Positions 11,258 through 19,016 of a DNA stretch of 64,000 bases are shown here, piece by piece. Positions within the stretch are counted from its first letter, which is position 1. Every line of letters begins with the position of its first letter. Made by a program: the position numbers and the translations under genes. This DNA comes from Ramlibacter sp. WS9 (lineage in GTDB: Bacteria; Pseudomonadota; Gammaproteobacteria; Burkholderiales; Burkholderiaceae_C). The DNA lies in NCBI RefSeq assembly GCF_003797765.1, contig NZ_RKMB01000001.1, positions 1-64,000 of the forward strand. The letters run 5' to 3'. Below the pieces are notes generated by a model. The model saw only the letters and a list, made by a program, of their open reading frames with translations, searched no databases and was not told the DNA's origin.

Positions 11258-11587
11258 ATGAAATATGCAATCGCCTTTTCCATCGCTGCCGCCGCCTTGT
11301 CGCTGACCGCCTGCCAACGCGACGTCGTCGTGCCGCCCACGGTCGTGAACGTGCCGGTGCCCGGCCCTGCCGGCGCTCCCGGCGCCACGGGTGCCGCAGG
11401 TGCCGTGGGAGACACGGGCTCCACCGGATCTACCGGCTCCACCGGCTCGACCGGGGCCATGGGCAACACCGGCGCGACTGGCAGCACCGGCTCGACGGGC
11501 AGCACGGGTGACACCGGCGCCACAGGCCAGCGCGGCCGCACGGGCGACACGCTGGTGATCCTGCCGGCCGCATCGTCGACACGCTGA
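11258..11587 (+). CDS. Collagen-like repeat lipoprotein
   Basis: A 109-residue predicted lipoprotein. The signal peptide [19 protein letters not shown] ends at a lipobox (LTAC), so Cys19 should be lipidated. Residues 36-98 are 21 uninterrupted Gly-X-Y triplets, mostly GST, GAT and GDT, as in bacterial collagen-like proteins that form triple helices. A short tail [11 protein letters not shown] follows with no globular domain. I start at ATG 11258 because the signal peptide begins there. The repeat tract is a candidate for length variation by slipped-strand events. Function is unknown; a surface stalk or adhesin-like role is a guess. Confidence 0.75.
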   Translation: MKYAIAFSIAAAALSLTACQRDVVVPPTVVNVPVPGPAGAPGATGAAGAVGDTGSTGSTGSTGSTGAMGNTGATGSTGSTGSTGDTGATGQRGRTGDTLVILPAASSTR

Positions 11588-11594
11588 GCCCAAC

Positions 11595-11861
11595 ATGTCG
11601 GACGCGCCGTTCTTCCACGAAGCTTCCGGGACCGTCCGGTTCTGGGTGCTGGTGGAGGGCCAGCTCGTCGGCGCCAGCGTCGGGCGGGAGGCCTTGCACC
11701 ACCGGTACCGGCCCGGCGCGCAGGCCGACGATCCGCTGGACACCTGGCGCGACAACCTGACGGACATCGAGGCCGCCGTGCGCCGGCGCGTGGCCCAGGG
11801 CTCGCGCGAGCCGGTGATGCTGCGCGAGTACGACCTGCGCGTCCTGGGCGAGCAGGCATGA
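11595..11861 (+). CDS. Small DUF1488-like hypothetical protein
   Basis: An 88-residue cytoplasmic protein beginning MSDAPFFHEASGTVRFWVLV. The pattern of a short beta strand start, REALHHRY in the middle, and a helical IEAAVRRRVAQG segment resembles the small DUF1488 group, which I recall as about 85 residues; this family assignment is from memory and weak. It starts 8 bases after the collagen-like gene stop, so the two are probably co-transcribed. No catalytic motif is visible. Confidence 0.6.
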   Translation: MSDAPFFHEASGTVRFWVLVEGQLVGASVGREALHHRYRPGAQADDPLDTWRDNLTDIEAAVRRRVAQGSREPVMLREYDLRVLGEQA

Positions 11862-11957
11862 AGCCTCCCGCATTTATTACGGCCGGTGCTCATCCGTGGA
11901 CGCCAATGCGGTCCACAATGGGCTCTTCGGCTTTCGACTCACCCTTGTGAGCCCGTC

Positions 11958-12377
11958 ATGGAAGGGAGCAGTTCGGTGAAGACGCTGGCAACGATGGCTG
12001 AAGAAGGCGCGAGCGCGCCCCGCATCGCCGAGGCGTCGATTGCCATCTGGGCGGCGATCGACGCCGCACTGGCTCCCGTGATCGGCCCCCGCGGCAGTAC
12101 CGCGCTCTACAAGCGCTGCTTGCACCTGACGCGCGCGATCCATCCCTTGCTGGGGAGCGCCTACGACGCCGCCAGCCAGCCCGGCGATTACAGCGGCCTG
12201 CACACCGTGCTGTCGCAGCAGACCCCGGCGGATGCCGCCGCCGCGCACGACGCGATGCTGCGCATCTTCAATGACCTCCTGGCCGACCTGATCGGCCGCT
12301 CCCTCACGCAGCGGCTGCTCCAGTCCGCCTGGGAACCCCCTTCAAGCGCCGCCGGCAAGCAGGACGCCCCCCAATGA
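11958..12377 (+). CDS. Hypothetical helical protein coupled to the KaiC-like gene
   Basis: A 139-residue, mostly helical soluble protein that I do not recognise. The middle contains IWAAIDAALAPVIGPRGSTA and a C-terminal helix ending with NDLLADLIGRSLTQRLL. Its stop overlaps the KaiC-like start (ATGA), so the two proteins are made in step and may bind each other. ATG 11958 is preceded by only a weak ribosome site; an in-frame start at 11886 would add 24 residues of unlikely composition. It does not look like KaiA or KaiB. Confidence 0.7.
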   Translation: MEGSSSVKTLATMAEEGASAPRIAEASIAIWAAIDAALAPVIGPRGSTALYKRCLHLTRAIHPLLGSAYDAASQPGDYSGLHTVLSQQTPADAAAAHDAMLRIFNDLLADLIGRSLTQRLLQSAWEPPSSAAGKQDAPQ

Positions 12378-13858
12378 CCACCACTGACAAAGCAATCATC
12401 AATCGTCTCCAGACCGGTGTGCCGGGCCTGGACGAGGTGCTCGGCGGCGGCCTGCCCGAGTTCTCCTTCAATGTCATTGCGGGCGCCCCCGGCTGCGGCA
12501 AGACCACGCTGGCGCACCAGATGATGTTCGCGCTCGCGACCAGGCAGCGTCCCGCCATCTACTTCACGGTGCTGGGCGAGCCGCCGCTGAAGATGCTGCG
12601 CTACCAGCAGCAGTTCGACTTCTTCGACGCTGGCAAGGTCAACGAGTGCGTCCACTTCATCAACCTGTCGGAAGAAACCGCGTCGGGCGACCTGCAGAGT
12701 GTCCTGGCCCGCATCATGGCGGAGGTGGAAGCGCACAACCCTTCGCTGGTGTTCGTCGACTCGTTCCGTTCCGTGGTACTGACCCAGGAGGGCGGCAAGG
12801 CGTTCATCACGCTGCAGCAGTTCGTGCAGCAGCTGGGCATGCTGATGACCAGCTGGCAGGCCACCACGTTCCTGATCGGCGAATACTTCACCGACAACGA
12901 CCCCAGCCCCGTGTTCACAGTGGCCGATGGCCTAGTCTGGCTGCACCAGAGCGTGCAGCGCAACTCGGTCGTGCGCAAGATGGAGATCATGAAGATGCGC
13001 GGCCAGCCCACGCTGCCCGGGTTGCACACCTTCCGCATCGGCCCCACGGGCCTGCATGTGTTCGCGCCGCCGAAAGCGGATGCGCGCGAGGACGCGCAGT
13101 CGCCTGCGCTGGGCGAGCGGCTGCGCATGGGGGTTGCCGGCCTGGACGAGATGATGGGCGGCGGCCTGCCCCGCGGCTACTCGATGCTGGTCGCCGGCCC
13201 CACGGGCGCGGGCAAGAGCCTGCTGGCTTCGGCCTTCCTGGTCGAAGGGGCGCGCCACGGGCAAGCCGGCGTGATCGCCGCGTTCGAGCAGCGGCCCAAC
13301 AAGTCGCGAGGCAAGGCGTTGGCCGACCTCATCGCCGCCGGCATGGTCGGCGTGATCGACGCCCGCGCGCCGGGCTTGTCGGTCGATGAGATCGCCACGC
13401 TGCTGATCGCCGAGATCCACCGCCTCAAGGCGACACGGGTGGTGATCGACTCGCTGTCCGGCTTCGAGCTGGCGCTGGCGCCCACATTCCGCGAGGACTT
13501 CCGCGAATCGCTGTCGCGCCTGGTGCTGGCGCTGGCCGGCGTCGGCGCCACTGTGCTCATGACGTCCGAGCTGGAAGACCGCTACGACGACCTGCGCTTC
13601 TCGCCGTACGGCACGGCCTTCCTCACCGATGCGATCGTCGTGCAGCGCTACATCGAGGTCGACAGCCGCTTGCTGCGCGTGATGGCCGTGGCCAAGCTGC
13701 GCGCGAGCGCGCATTCCAACGAGCTGCGGCTGTTTTCGATCGACGACAACGGCATCCAGATCGGCAAGCGGCTGGAAGGCTACGAAGGCCTGCTGGGCGG
13801 CCGCCCGACCCGCCGGCAGGCGCCGCGCGCGGCCGGCAGCGGCGACGACGACCGCTGA
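12374..13858 (+). CDS. KaiC-like double RecA-domain ATPase
   Basis: A 494-residue protein made of two tandem KaiC/RAD55-type ATPase domains. The first opens with RLQTGVPGLDEVLGGGLPE and has Walker A GAPGCGKTT (Lys43); the second opens with GVAGLDEMMGGGLPRG and has Walker A GPTGAGKS (Lys281). Walker B-like strands LVFVDSF and RVVIDSL are visible. In cyanobacteria KaiC is the clock autokinase; in other bacteria homologues are linked to stress responses. No kaiA or kaiB is in the window. The neighbours are an overlapping unknown protein upstream and a histidine kinase 11 bases downstream, which suggests a KaiC-kinase signalling unit. Confidence 0.92.
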   Translation: MTTTDKAIINRLQTGVPGLDEVLGGGLPEFSFNVIAGAPGCGKTTLAHQMMFALATRQRPAIYFTVLGEPPLKMLRYQQQFDFFDAGKVNECVHFINLSEETASGDLQSVLARIMAEVEAHNPSLVFVDSFRSVVLTQEGGKAFITLQQFVQQLGMLMTSWQATTFLIGEYFTDNDPSPVFTVADGLVWLHQSVQRNSVVRKMEIMKMRGQPTLPGLHTFRIGPTGLHVFAPPKADAREDAQSPALGERLRMGVAGLDEMMGGGLPRGYSMLVAGPTGAGKSLLASAFLVEGARHGQAGVIAAFEQRPNKSRGKALADLIAAGMVGVIDARAPGLSVDEIATLLIAEIHRLKATRVVIDSLSGFELALAPTFREDFRESLSRLVLALAGVGATVLMTSELEDRYDDLRFSPYGTAFLTDAIVVQRYIEVDSRLLRVMAVAKLRASAHSNELRLFSIDDNGIQIGKRLEGYEGLLGGRPTRRQAPRAAGSGDDDR

Positions 13859-13869
13859 CAAGGTGCGAC

Positions 13870-15003
13870 GTGGTAGCTTCCCCGAACGATGACACCCGGA
13901 TCGCCGCCGCGACCCGGACACTGGCGCTGCTGAACCAGCAGGCCGACACCGTTCGGGCGGAACTGGCTGCGTTGCGCGTGGACGTTGCGCGAATCCAGCA
14001 CGAAGGCTCGGGTATCCCGGCGGCCCAGCTGCTGGAAGCCAATGAACAGCTGGTGCTGGCGGCGCTGCGCGCGCAGAGCATCGCGGATTCGGCCCGGCGG
14101 CGCGTGACCGAATTGACGCGAGGCCAGCCGCCCGCACTCGCCGCTACGGTTCGCGCCGCATCCGCATCCGCATCCGCATCCGCGTCCGGTGAACTCGGTC
14201 AAGCCGTCTACCAGGTGCGGGTGGACGATCTGCGCGACGCCAACGAGCAGCTGGTGATCGCGGCGCTCAGCTGGCAGGAATTGGAGGCCGACGCCAAGCA
14301 GGCGCATTCCAAGCAGATCAAGTTCCTGGCGATGGCGGCGCACGAGCTGCGCAATCCGCTGCTGCCGCTGCGGCTGGCGGCGCAGATGCTGACAAGTAGC
14401 AACGCTGACCAGCAGGTGCTGACGCGCCTGCAAGCCACCATCAATGGCCAGGTCAGCCACATGGCGCGGCTGATCGGCGACCTGCTGGACGGCTCGCGCA
14501 TCAGCACGGGCAAGTTCCGGCTGGAGCGCGCCGCGATCGACCTGTCCGGCGTGCTCGAACTGTCGATCGAAACCTGCCAGCCGGCCATGGACGCGCGGCG
14601 TCACCATTTCCGCCGGGTCGGGTCGCTCGGTCCCCTGATCATCAACGGCGACAGAGTGCGCCTGGTGCAGGTGTTCACCAACCTGCTGGAGAACGCGGCC
14701 AAGTACACGCCGGAAGACGGCAAGATCGTGCTCGACGTCAAGGTCGTGGGCGATGGCGTGACGGTCTCCATCACCGACAACGGCATCGGCATCAGCGCGG
14801 AGGCGTTGCCCCGGGTCTTCGAGCTGTTCGTCCAGGACGAGCACGCCGTGGCGCTCAACCAGTCGGGCCTGGGCATCGGCCTGGCGGTAGTGCGCGAACT
14901 GGTCGAGGCGCACGGCGGCACCGTGGTGGCTGAGAGCAAGGGCCTGGCCCAAGGCAGCCGGTTCGTCGTGACATTTCCACTCGTTTCAGGGTCCGCAGCC
15001 TGA
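13870..15003 (+). CDS. Soluble sensor histidine kinase downstream of KaiC-like gene
   Basis: A 377-residue histidine kinase with no transmembrane segment. GTG 13870 has AAGGTG just upstream. Residues 1-140 form a coiled-coil region with two copies of an ANEQLV(L/I)AAL motif separated by an Ala-Ser repeat linker. The HisKA domain carries His158 in MAAHELRNPLLPL, then HATPase motifs NLLENAAKYTP, ITDNGIGIS and SGLGIGLAVVREL. No receiver domain is attached. It is close behind the KaiC-like gene, so the coiled coil could dock on the ATPase, in the way SasA follows KaiC; this is inference only. Confidence 0.9.
   Translation: MVASPNDDTRIAAATRTLALLNQQADTVRAELAALRVDVARIQHEGSGIPAAQLLEANEQLVLAALRAQSIADSARRRVTELTRGQPPALAATVRAASASASASASGELGQAVYQVRVDDLRDANEQLVIAALSWQELEADAKQAHSKQIKFLAMAAHELRNPLLPLRLAAQMLTSSNADQQVLTRLQATINGQVSHMARLIGDLLDGSRISTGKFRLERAAIDLSGVLELSIETCQPAMDARRHHFRRVGSLGPLIINGDRVRLVQVFTNLLENAAKYTPEDGKIVLDVKVVGDGVTVSITDNGIGISAEALPRVFELFVQDEHAVALNQSGLGIGLAVVRELVEAHGGTVVAESKGLAQGSRFVVTFPLVSGSAA
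14155..14190 (+). repeat. Hexanucleotide tandem repeat inside the kinase gene
   Basis: A run of TCCGCA-type hexamers (three exact copies, flanked by GCCGCA and TCCGCG variants) encodes an alternating Ala-Ser linker between the two ANEQLV motif copies. Unit length is a multiple of three, so changes in copy number would alter linker length without a frameshift. Confidence 0.8.
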
Positions 15004-15037
15004 CTGGCCGCGATCCTGAGCTGGTTTTGAATCCGTT

Positions 15038-15057
15038 AAAAACGGCCCCGTGGGCCG
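15038..15057 (-). terminator. Terminator of the crystallin/glycine-zipper gene
   Basis: Read on the minus strand, CGGCCC-ACG-GGGCCG forms a 6-bp stem with a 3-base loop and is followed by TTTTT. It lies 20 bases past the stop at 15077. It may also slow transcription arriving from the converging kinase gene. Confidence 0.75.
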
Positions 15058-15076
15058 CTTCGCATTCCGCAGCGGG

Positions 15077-15871
15077 TTACTGCCTCGGCACGCCGTCGCC
15101 GTTGACTGCAATGGTGGCGCCCGGGGCCGCCGACATCTGCAGCTGGTGATCGCGGCCGCGGAAGTTGTAGGTCACGTCCCAATAGGCCGGCGTTCCGCTG
15201 GTGGTGTTCTCGCAGCGGCGCACGTCGCGGCTGCCGTAGTTGTTGCCCTGGCTCATGTTCGAGCCGATCACGCCGCCGGCGACTGCGCCGCCTACGGTGG
15301 CGATGTCCTTGCCGGAACCTCCGCCGACCTGGTGACCCAGCACGCCGCCGATCAACGCGCCGGCGATGGTGCCTGCGACGTTGCGGCCACCTGAATCAGA
15401 CACCTGCTGGCGCTCGACCCAGCAGCGTTCCGTCGCAGCGCCCATCACGGCCCGCACGTTGGTCACCTGCGCGTCATACACGCGCTCGTTGTAGCGGCGG
15501 CGGTACTGGTAATCGGCAGCGGCCATCGGCTCGGGCTCGTTCTCATAGCGGCGGTTGTTGGTGATGGGGCGCACCGACGAGATCGTGTTCTCCATTCCCA
15601 GCGCGCGCAGCGAGTCGTAGCTGCCGCGGCGCAGGACGACGCAGCGTCCGCCGAAAGCGGCGTGCTCGCAGATCTCCCAGCGGCCGCGTTCGACGACCAC
15701 GGACGAAGAGCGGTCGTTGAAGCCGCCGCGGGTGAAGTCGGCAACTTGCGTGTTGGTGGAAAATGCGCGGCCGCGATAGCCTTCGGCTTCGTAGAACGTG
15801 ACTTGCGCCATGGCCTGCGCGGACAGGACCATGGTGGCGGCCGCGAGAGCGGTCTTGATGTGTAGCTTCAT
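15077..15871 (-). CDS. Beta/gamma-crystallin and glycine-zipper domain protein
   Basis: A 264-residue exported protein. After signal peptide MKLHIKTALAAATMVLSAQ(AMA) come residues of a beta/gamma-crystallin-like fold (VTFYEAEGYRGRAFSTN, WEICEHAAFGGRCVVLRRG), then a basic linker, then a glycine-zipper 2TM segment (AGTIAGALIGGVLGHQVGGG and GGAVAGGVIGSNMS), and a C-terminal region with CENTTSGTPAYWDVTYNFRG. The last two parts resemble the outer-membrane 2TM/SlyB-like glycine-zipper proteins. ATG 15871 is preceded by GGAG. Likely sits in the periplasm or outer membrane and is associated with envelope stress; the exact role is unknown. Confidence 0.85.
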   Translation of the reverse strand: MKLHIKTALAAATMVLSAQAMAQVTFYEAEGYRGRAFSTNTQVADFTRGGFNDRSSSVVVERGRWEICEHAAFGGRCVVLRRGSYDSLRALGMENTISSVRPITNNRRYENEPEPMAAADYQYRRRYNERVYDAQVTNVRAVMGAATERCWVERQQVSDSGGRNVAGTIAGALIGGVLGHQVGGGSGKDIATVGGAVAGGVIGSNMSQGNNYGSRDVRRCENTTSGTPAYWDVTYNFRGRDHQLQMSAAPGATIAVNGDGVPRQ

Positions 15872-16146
15872 GTGTGTGTCTCCAGTGTGATGCTTGCCGG
15901 GCCCGGAAGCGGACCTTGACTGCACGGTGCGCGCGCTGTCCGGCAACGTCTGTGCGATCCCGTACATAGCTCAGCGCGAACGCGCATCGAGTTCAACAAG
16001 CGGTCCTCTCCTACACGCCGCGCGGCTCATCGGTACGGCAGCGCACAGACCTTGCGAAGTGCTGCGCGCAACCTACATGGGTTGACGCCGTCATCCCGCC
16101 CAGTGAGTTTTTCGCCGGGCAGTCCCAAGACACCTCGAAAGATCAC

Positions 16147-16458
16147 ATGAACCATTTCGCACGCACCTCCGTCCTGCTGGCCGCCATCGCCCTCACCACA
16201 CTGGCCGGCTGTGCCTCTTCGCAAAAACACGAAAGCACCGGCCAATACATCGACGACACCGCCATCACCACTTCGGTGAAGGCCGCGATCTTCAACGAGC
16301 CGGGCCTCAAGTCCGCCGAGATCAACGTCGAGACCTTCAAGGGCCGCGTCCAGCTGAGCGGCTTCGTCAGCACCCGTGCCAATGCCGATCGCGCCGTTGT
16401 CGTGGCGCAAGCCGTCAAGGGCGTGACCTCGGTCGCCAACGACATGCGCGTGAAGTAA
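16147..16458 (+). CDS. BON-domain lipoprotein
   Basis: A 103-residue predicted lipoprotein: signal peptide ending in the lipobox LAGC at residue 22, then a single BON domain (ITTSVKAAIFNEPGLKSAEI, VQLSGFVSTRANADRAV, VTSVANDMRVK). BON domains bind membranes or other ligands and occur in OsmY/DolP-like envelope proteins. The gene starts a five-gene run of small stress-type proteins; its stop TAA shares one base with the next ATG. The 275 bases between 15872 and 16146 hold the divergent promoters and no gene that I can support. Confidence 0.9.
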   Translation: MNHFARTSVLLAAIALTTLAGCASSQKHESTGQYIDDTAITTSVKAAIFNEPGLKSAEINVETFKGRVQLSGFVSTRANADRAVVVAQAVKGVTSVANDMRVK

Positions 16459-16841
16459 TGAACCGGCTCTTGCGTTCGATGAGCGTGGCGGGCGGCGCTG
16501 CCGCCCTCCTGTTCGTTGCCGGCGCGGCTTCGGCCGCGAAGGTATCGGAAGCGCAGGCACGCTACCAGCAGGAGCGCGCGGTGTGCATCAACGGCACCTC
16601 CAACCAGGACCGCGCCACTTGCCTCAAGGAAGCGGCCGCGGCCTTGCAAGAAGCCAGGCGCGAGGGCCTGGCCACATCGGGCGATTCCACGCAGAAGCAG
16701 AACAGCCTGAACCGCTGCAACGCTTTGCCCGCCCAGGACCGCGAAGACTGCGTCGTGCGCATCGAGCAGGGCAAGACGAGCGGCAGCGCACAGCAAGGCG
16801 GCATCCTGCGCGAGAGCGAACGCCCCGTCGCCAAGCCATAA
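16458..16841 (+). CDS. Secreted Cys-containing hypothetical protein
   Basis: A 127-residue protein with a signal peptide (LLFVAGAASA, cleavage near residue 26). The mature part has four cysteines in two CxxxxxxxxxxxC-like pairs (RAVCINGTSNQDRATCLKEA and RCNALPAQDREDCVVRI), a pattern seen in small periplasmic proteins with two internal disulfides; both halves contain the matching -QDR- turn, which suggests an internal duplication. Its start overlaps the BON gene stop by one base. No named family recognised. Confidence 0.75.
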   Translation: MNRLLRSMSVAGGAAALLFVAGAASAAKVSEAQARYQQERAVCINGTSNQDRATCLKEAAAALQEARREGLATSGDSTQKQNSLNRCNALPAQDREDCVVRIEQGKTSGSAQQGGILRESERPVAKP

Positions 16842-16861
16842 CCACTTGATTCGAGAATTCC

Positions 16862-17173
16862 ATGAACCTCACCTTTGTCACTGCCGCCGTGGTCTTCAGC
16901 TCGGTCGCCACGGCGAGCGTACCGGCCGTCCGGCCGATCGCGCCGCCGCAGGCGCCAGCCGTGGTTCGCGTGTCGCTGCCGTCAGGGTGGGGGGTGGTGG
17001 AGGCCATCCGTCGCGTCGAGCACGGGGGAACCGTGCCGGCCAGTTTCGAATTCACCGTGCGGATGCGTGATGGCACGACCCGCACCAGCAGCAGCGCCAG
17101 CGCCTCCCCTTGGCGCAGCGGCGACCGCATCATGCTCATCGGCGGCACGGCAACGCCCGCCATCACACATTAA
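16862..17173 (+). CDS. Hypothetical exported protein
   Basis: A 103-residue protein with a short signal peptide (MNLTFVTAAVVFSSVATASV), a proline-rich stretch (PIAPPQAPA), and a beta-rich tail with WGVVEAIRRVEHGG and RIMLIGGTA. No catalytic motif or known domain is evident. It lies 20 bases after the Cys-containing gene and 9 bases before the next small membrane gene, so it is probably part of the same transcript. Coding support is from context and signal peptide; function unknown. Confidence 0.6.
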   Translation: MNLTFVTAAVVFSSVATASVPAVRPIAPPQAPAVVRVSLPSGWGVVEAIRRVEHGGTVPASFEFTVRMRDGTTRTSSSASASPWRSGDRIMLIGGTATPAITH

Positions 17174-17182
17174 GGAATCATC

Positions 17183-17332
17183 ATGCTCTACACCATCGCC
17201 GTCATTCTGGTGATCCTCTGGCTGCTCGGGATGGTCACATCCGTCAGCGCCGGCGGCTTGATCCACATCCTGCTCGTCATCGCGATCGTGGTCGTGCTGC
17301 TGCGCGTGATCAGCGGGCGGAAGGTCCTATGA
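17183..17332 (+). CDS. Small lmo0937-type membrane protein
   Basis: A 49-residue protein with two transmembrane helices separated by a small Gly/Ser turn (VILVILWLLGMVTSVSAGGL, IHILLVIAIVVVLLRVISGR). This matches the lmo0937-family of tiny membrane proteins, which commonly sit next to csbD genes. AAGGA lies 7 bases upstream of ATG 17183. The stop overlaps the csbD start (ATGA). Function is unknown; association with general stress is from the family context. Confidence 0.85.
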   Translation: MLYTIAVILVILWLLGMVTSVSAGGLIHILLVIAIVVVLLRVISGRKVL

Positions 17333-17562
17333 ACTGGGATCGCATTCAAGGCAATTGGAAACAGGTGTCCGGCCAGGCCAAGGCGCAATGGGGCAAGCTG
17401 ACCGATGACGACCTGGACATCGTGGCCGGCCGCCGCGAGGAAATGGCGGGCAAGATCCAGGAACGCTACGGCGTCGCCAAGGAAGAGGCCCACAACCAGA
17501 TCGCCGAGTGGGCGCGCAAGGCGACCGACGCCTGGTTCACGCCGGCCAAGCCCAAGGAGTGA
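17329..17562 (+). CDS. CsbD family stress protein
   Basis: A 77-residue hydrophilic helical protein with the CsbD signature MNWDRIQGNWKQVSGQAKAQ and W-G-K-L-TDDDLDIVAGRREEM. CsbD is a general-stress protein in Bacillus and its relatives (YjbJ in Escherichia coli) are abundant in stationary phase; molecular function is not known. It is translationally coupled to the preceding small membrane gene by an ATGA overlap. Confidence 0.93.
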   Translation: MNWDRIQGNWKQVSGQAKAQWGKLTDDDLDIVAGRREEMAGKIQERYGVAKEEAHNQIAEWARKATDAWFTPAKPKE

Positions 17563-17591
17563 GTCAGAATTCGCGGTCACTCCGCGAATTC

Positions 17592-18278
17592 ATGCACTTC
17601 ATCCATCCACTGCCTTCGGGCCTGCAAGCCGCCATCATCGACCTCGACGGCACCATGGTCGACACCATGGGCGACTTTGCGGTCGCCCTCAACGAGATGC
17701 TGGGCGAGCTTGCGCTGCCGCGCATTGAGCCCTCGGCCATCGAACAGATGGTGGGCAAGGGCTCGGAACACTTGATCCGATCGGTGCTCGCGCACGTGGG
17801 CGCCGACGCGTCCTTGTACGAACGCGCGTGGCAGTCCTATCAGAAGCACTACCTCGTGATCAACGGCAAGCACTCGGCGGTCTACGACGGCGTGGCAGAA
17901 GGCCTGCAGGCGCTCCAGTCCGCGGGTTTGCGCCTGGCGTGTCTCACCAACAAGCCCACGAATTTCGCCAAGCCATTGCTCGCAGCCAAGGGCCTGGACA
18001 CGTACTTCGATTTCGTGTTCGGCGGCGATGCCTTCGAGCGCAAGAAGCCCGATCCCCTCCCGTTGCAGAAGACCTGCGAAGCGCTCGGCACCTCGCCCGC
18101 GCGCACCCTGATGGTGGGCGATTCGAGCAATGACGCACAAGCGGCGCGGGCTGCGGGATGCCCGGTGATCCTGGTCACCTACGGCTACAACCACGGCGAG
18201 CCGGTGCGCGGCGTGGACGCCGACGGGTATGCCGATTCGCTGGCCGACGTCGCGGCGATGATCAAGCCGATCAGGTGA
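17592..18278 (+). CDS. gph: Phosphoglycolate phosphatase (HAD superfamily)
   Basis: HAD hydrolase of 228 residues that removes phosphate from 2-phosphoglycolate. HAD motif I is DLDGTMVDT near residue 17 (nucleophile Asp), motif II is LACLTNKPT, motif III includes Lys in RKKPDPLPLQ, and motif IV is MVGDSSNDAQAARAAG. The ATG at 17592 gives the usual family start; a longer frame reaching into csbD is unlikely. It precedes the trp locus, matching a common Burkholderiales order rpe-gph-trpE, but here a chalcone-isomerase-like gene of opposite direction abuts its stop with no gap. Confidence 0.92.
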   Translation: MHFIHPLPSGLQAAIIDLDGTMVDTMGDFAVALNEMLGELALPRIEPSAIEQMVGKGSEHLIRSVLAHVGADASLYERAWQSYQKHYLVINGKHSAVYDGVAEGLQALQSAGLRLACLTNKPTNFAKPLLAAKGLDTYFDFVFGGDAFERKKPDPLPLQKTCEALGTSPARTLMVGDSSNDAQAARAAGCPVILVTYGYNHGEPVRGVDADGYADSLADVAAMIKPIR

Positions 18279-18860
18279 TCAGGCGGCCTTGCCCAGCAGC
18301 GCGTCCTTGAGTTTCCAGTCGGCGGGGTTGGGGCCGAGCCAGATGCGGAGCAGGGCGTTGAAGAACTCGGGTTCCTTGAACGGCTCGCTGTCTTTCGCGC
18401 ATTTCACCGTGATCACCGTGCCTGTTCCCGGCACCCAGTCGATCATGAAACTGTCGCCGGCGTTGAGCTTCTTGCAATCGGAAAAGATCTGGCTCATGCG
18501 CATCACGCCCGGGATCAGCTTGGAAAACGCCGCCTTGTCCATGTTGTCTTCCACGCCGCGCGAAAAGAGCTTTCCCAGCTCCGACGAGTCGATGTCGCGC
18601 AGCATCGTGATGGTCATGCGCTTGGCGCCCGGCATGGCCAGCACTTCTTCGGGCGTGCTGGCCTTCTTGGGCAGATAGAGCCCGGCCGCGTAGACCTTGA
18701 ACACCGCCTTGTAGCGGACGCCCGCGCCATTCAACTGCGCCTTGGCACCCCGCACGTCCGCCGTGTCCTCGAACTTGACGCCCGAAACAGTGACCTCCGC
18801 GAACGCACTCGCAGCCAGGACGAGGGCGCACAGGGCGAGCCCCCATTGCTTGATCTTCAT
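18279..18860 (-). CDS. Chalcone-isomerase-like exported protein
   Basis: A 193-residue exported protein with signal peptide MKIKQWGLALCALVLAASAFA and the chalcone-isomerase-like fold of PF16036 type: VSGVKFEDTADVRGA, YKAVFKVYAAGLYLPKKA, AKRMTITMLRDIDSSELGK, and a C-terminal LLRIWLGPNPADWKLKDALL. Bacterial members have no known chalcone reaction. ATG 18860 follows GGAGGAG. The gene converges on gph with stop codons directly adjacent (18278/18279). The upstream 156 bases to the trp leader have no other gene. Confidence 0.88.
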   Translation of the reverse strand: MKIKQWGLALCALVLAASAFAEVTVSGVKFEDTADVRGAKAQLNGAGVRYKAVFKVYAAGLYLPKKASTPEEVLAMPGAKRMTITMLRDIDSSELGKLFSRGVEDNMDKAAFSKLIPGVMRMSQIFSDCKKLNAGDSFMIDWVPGTGTVITVKCAKDSEPFKEPEFFNALLRIWLGPNPADWKLKDALLGKAA

Positions 18861-19003
18861 CGTTTCTCCTCCGGAAAAAGAACGCTCGTGCGATTTTGGA
18901 ATTCTCGCGTACCACCGCTTTTTGTCGCAATAGGGTTTTCGCGCGTTGCTTCCGAAGCATCGCTGGTTACAAGCGTCCGCGCGGCAGGCACCCGAAGGTT
19001 TGC

Positions 19004-19009
19004 TACACT
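19004..19009 (+). promoter_or_regulatory. Candidate -10 element of the trp promoter
   Basis: TACACT lies 8 bases before the leader peptide ATG. If it is the -10 element, transcription would begin at about 19016 and the leader peptide would be made from a leaderless message. No good -35 match is seen at the expected distance. Confidence 0.4.
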
Positions 19010-19016
19010 TTCGCCC

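Noticed and set aside
12374-13858. A true circadian kaiABC clock
   Set aside because: Only the KaiC-like ATPase is present, with no kaiA or kaiB; KaiC homologues are widespread in non-clock bacteria.
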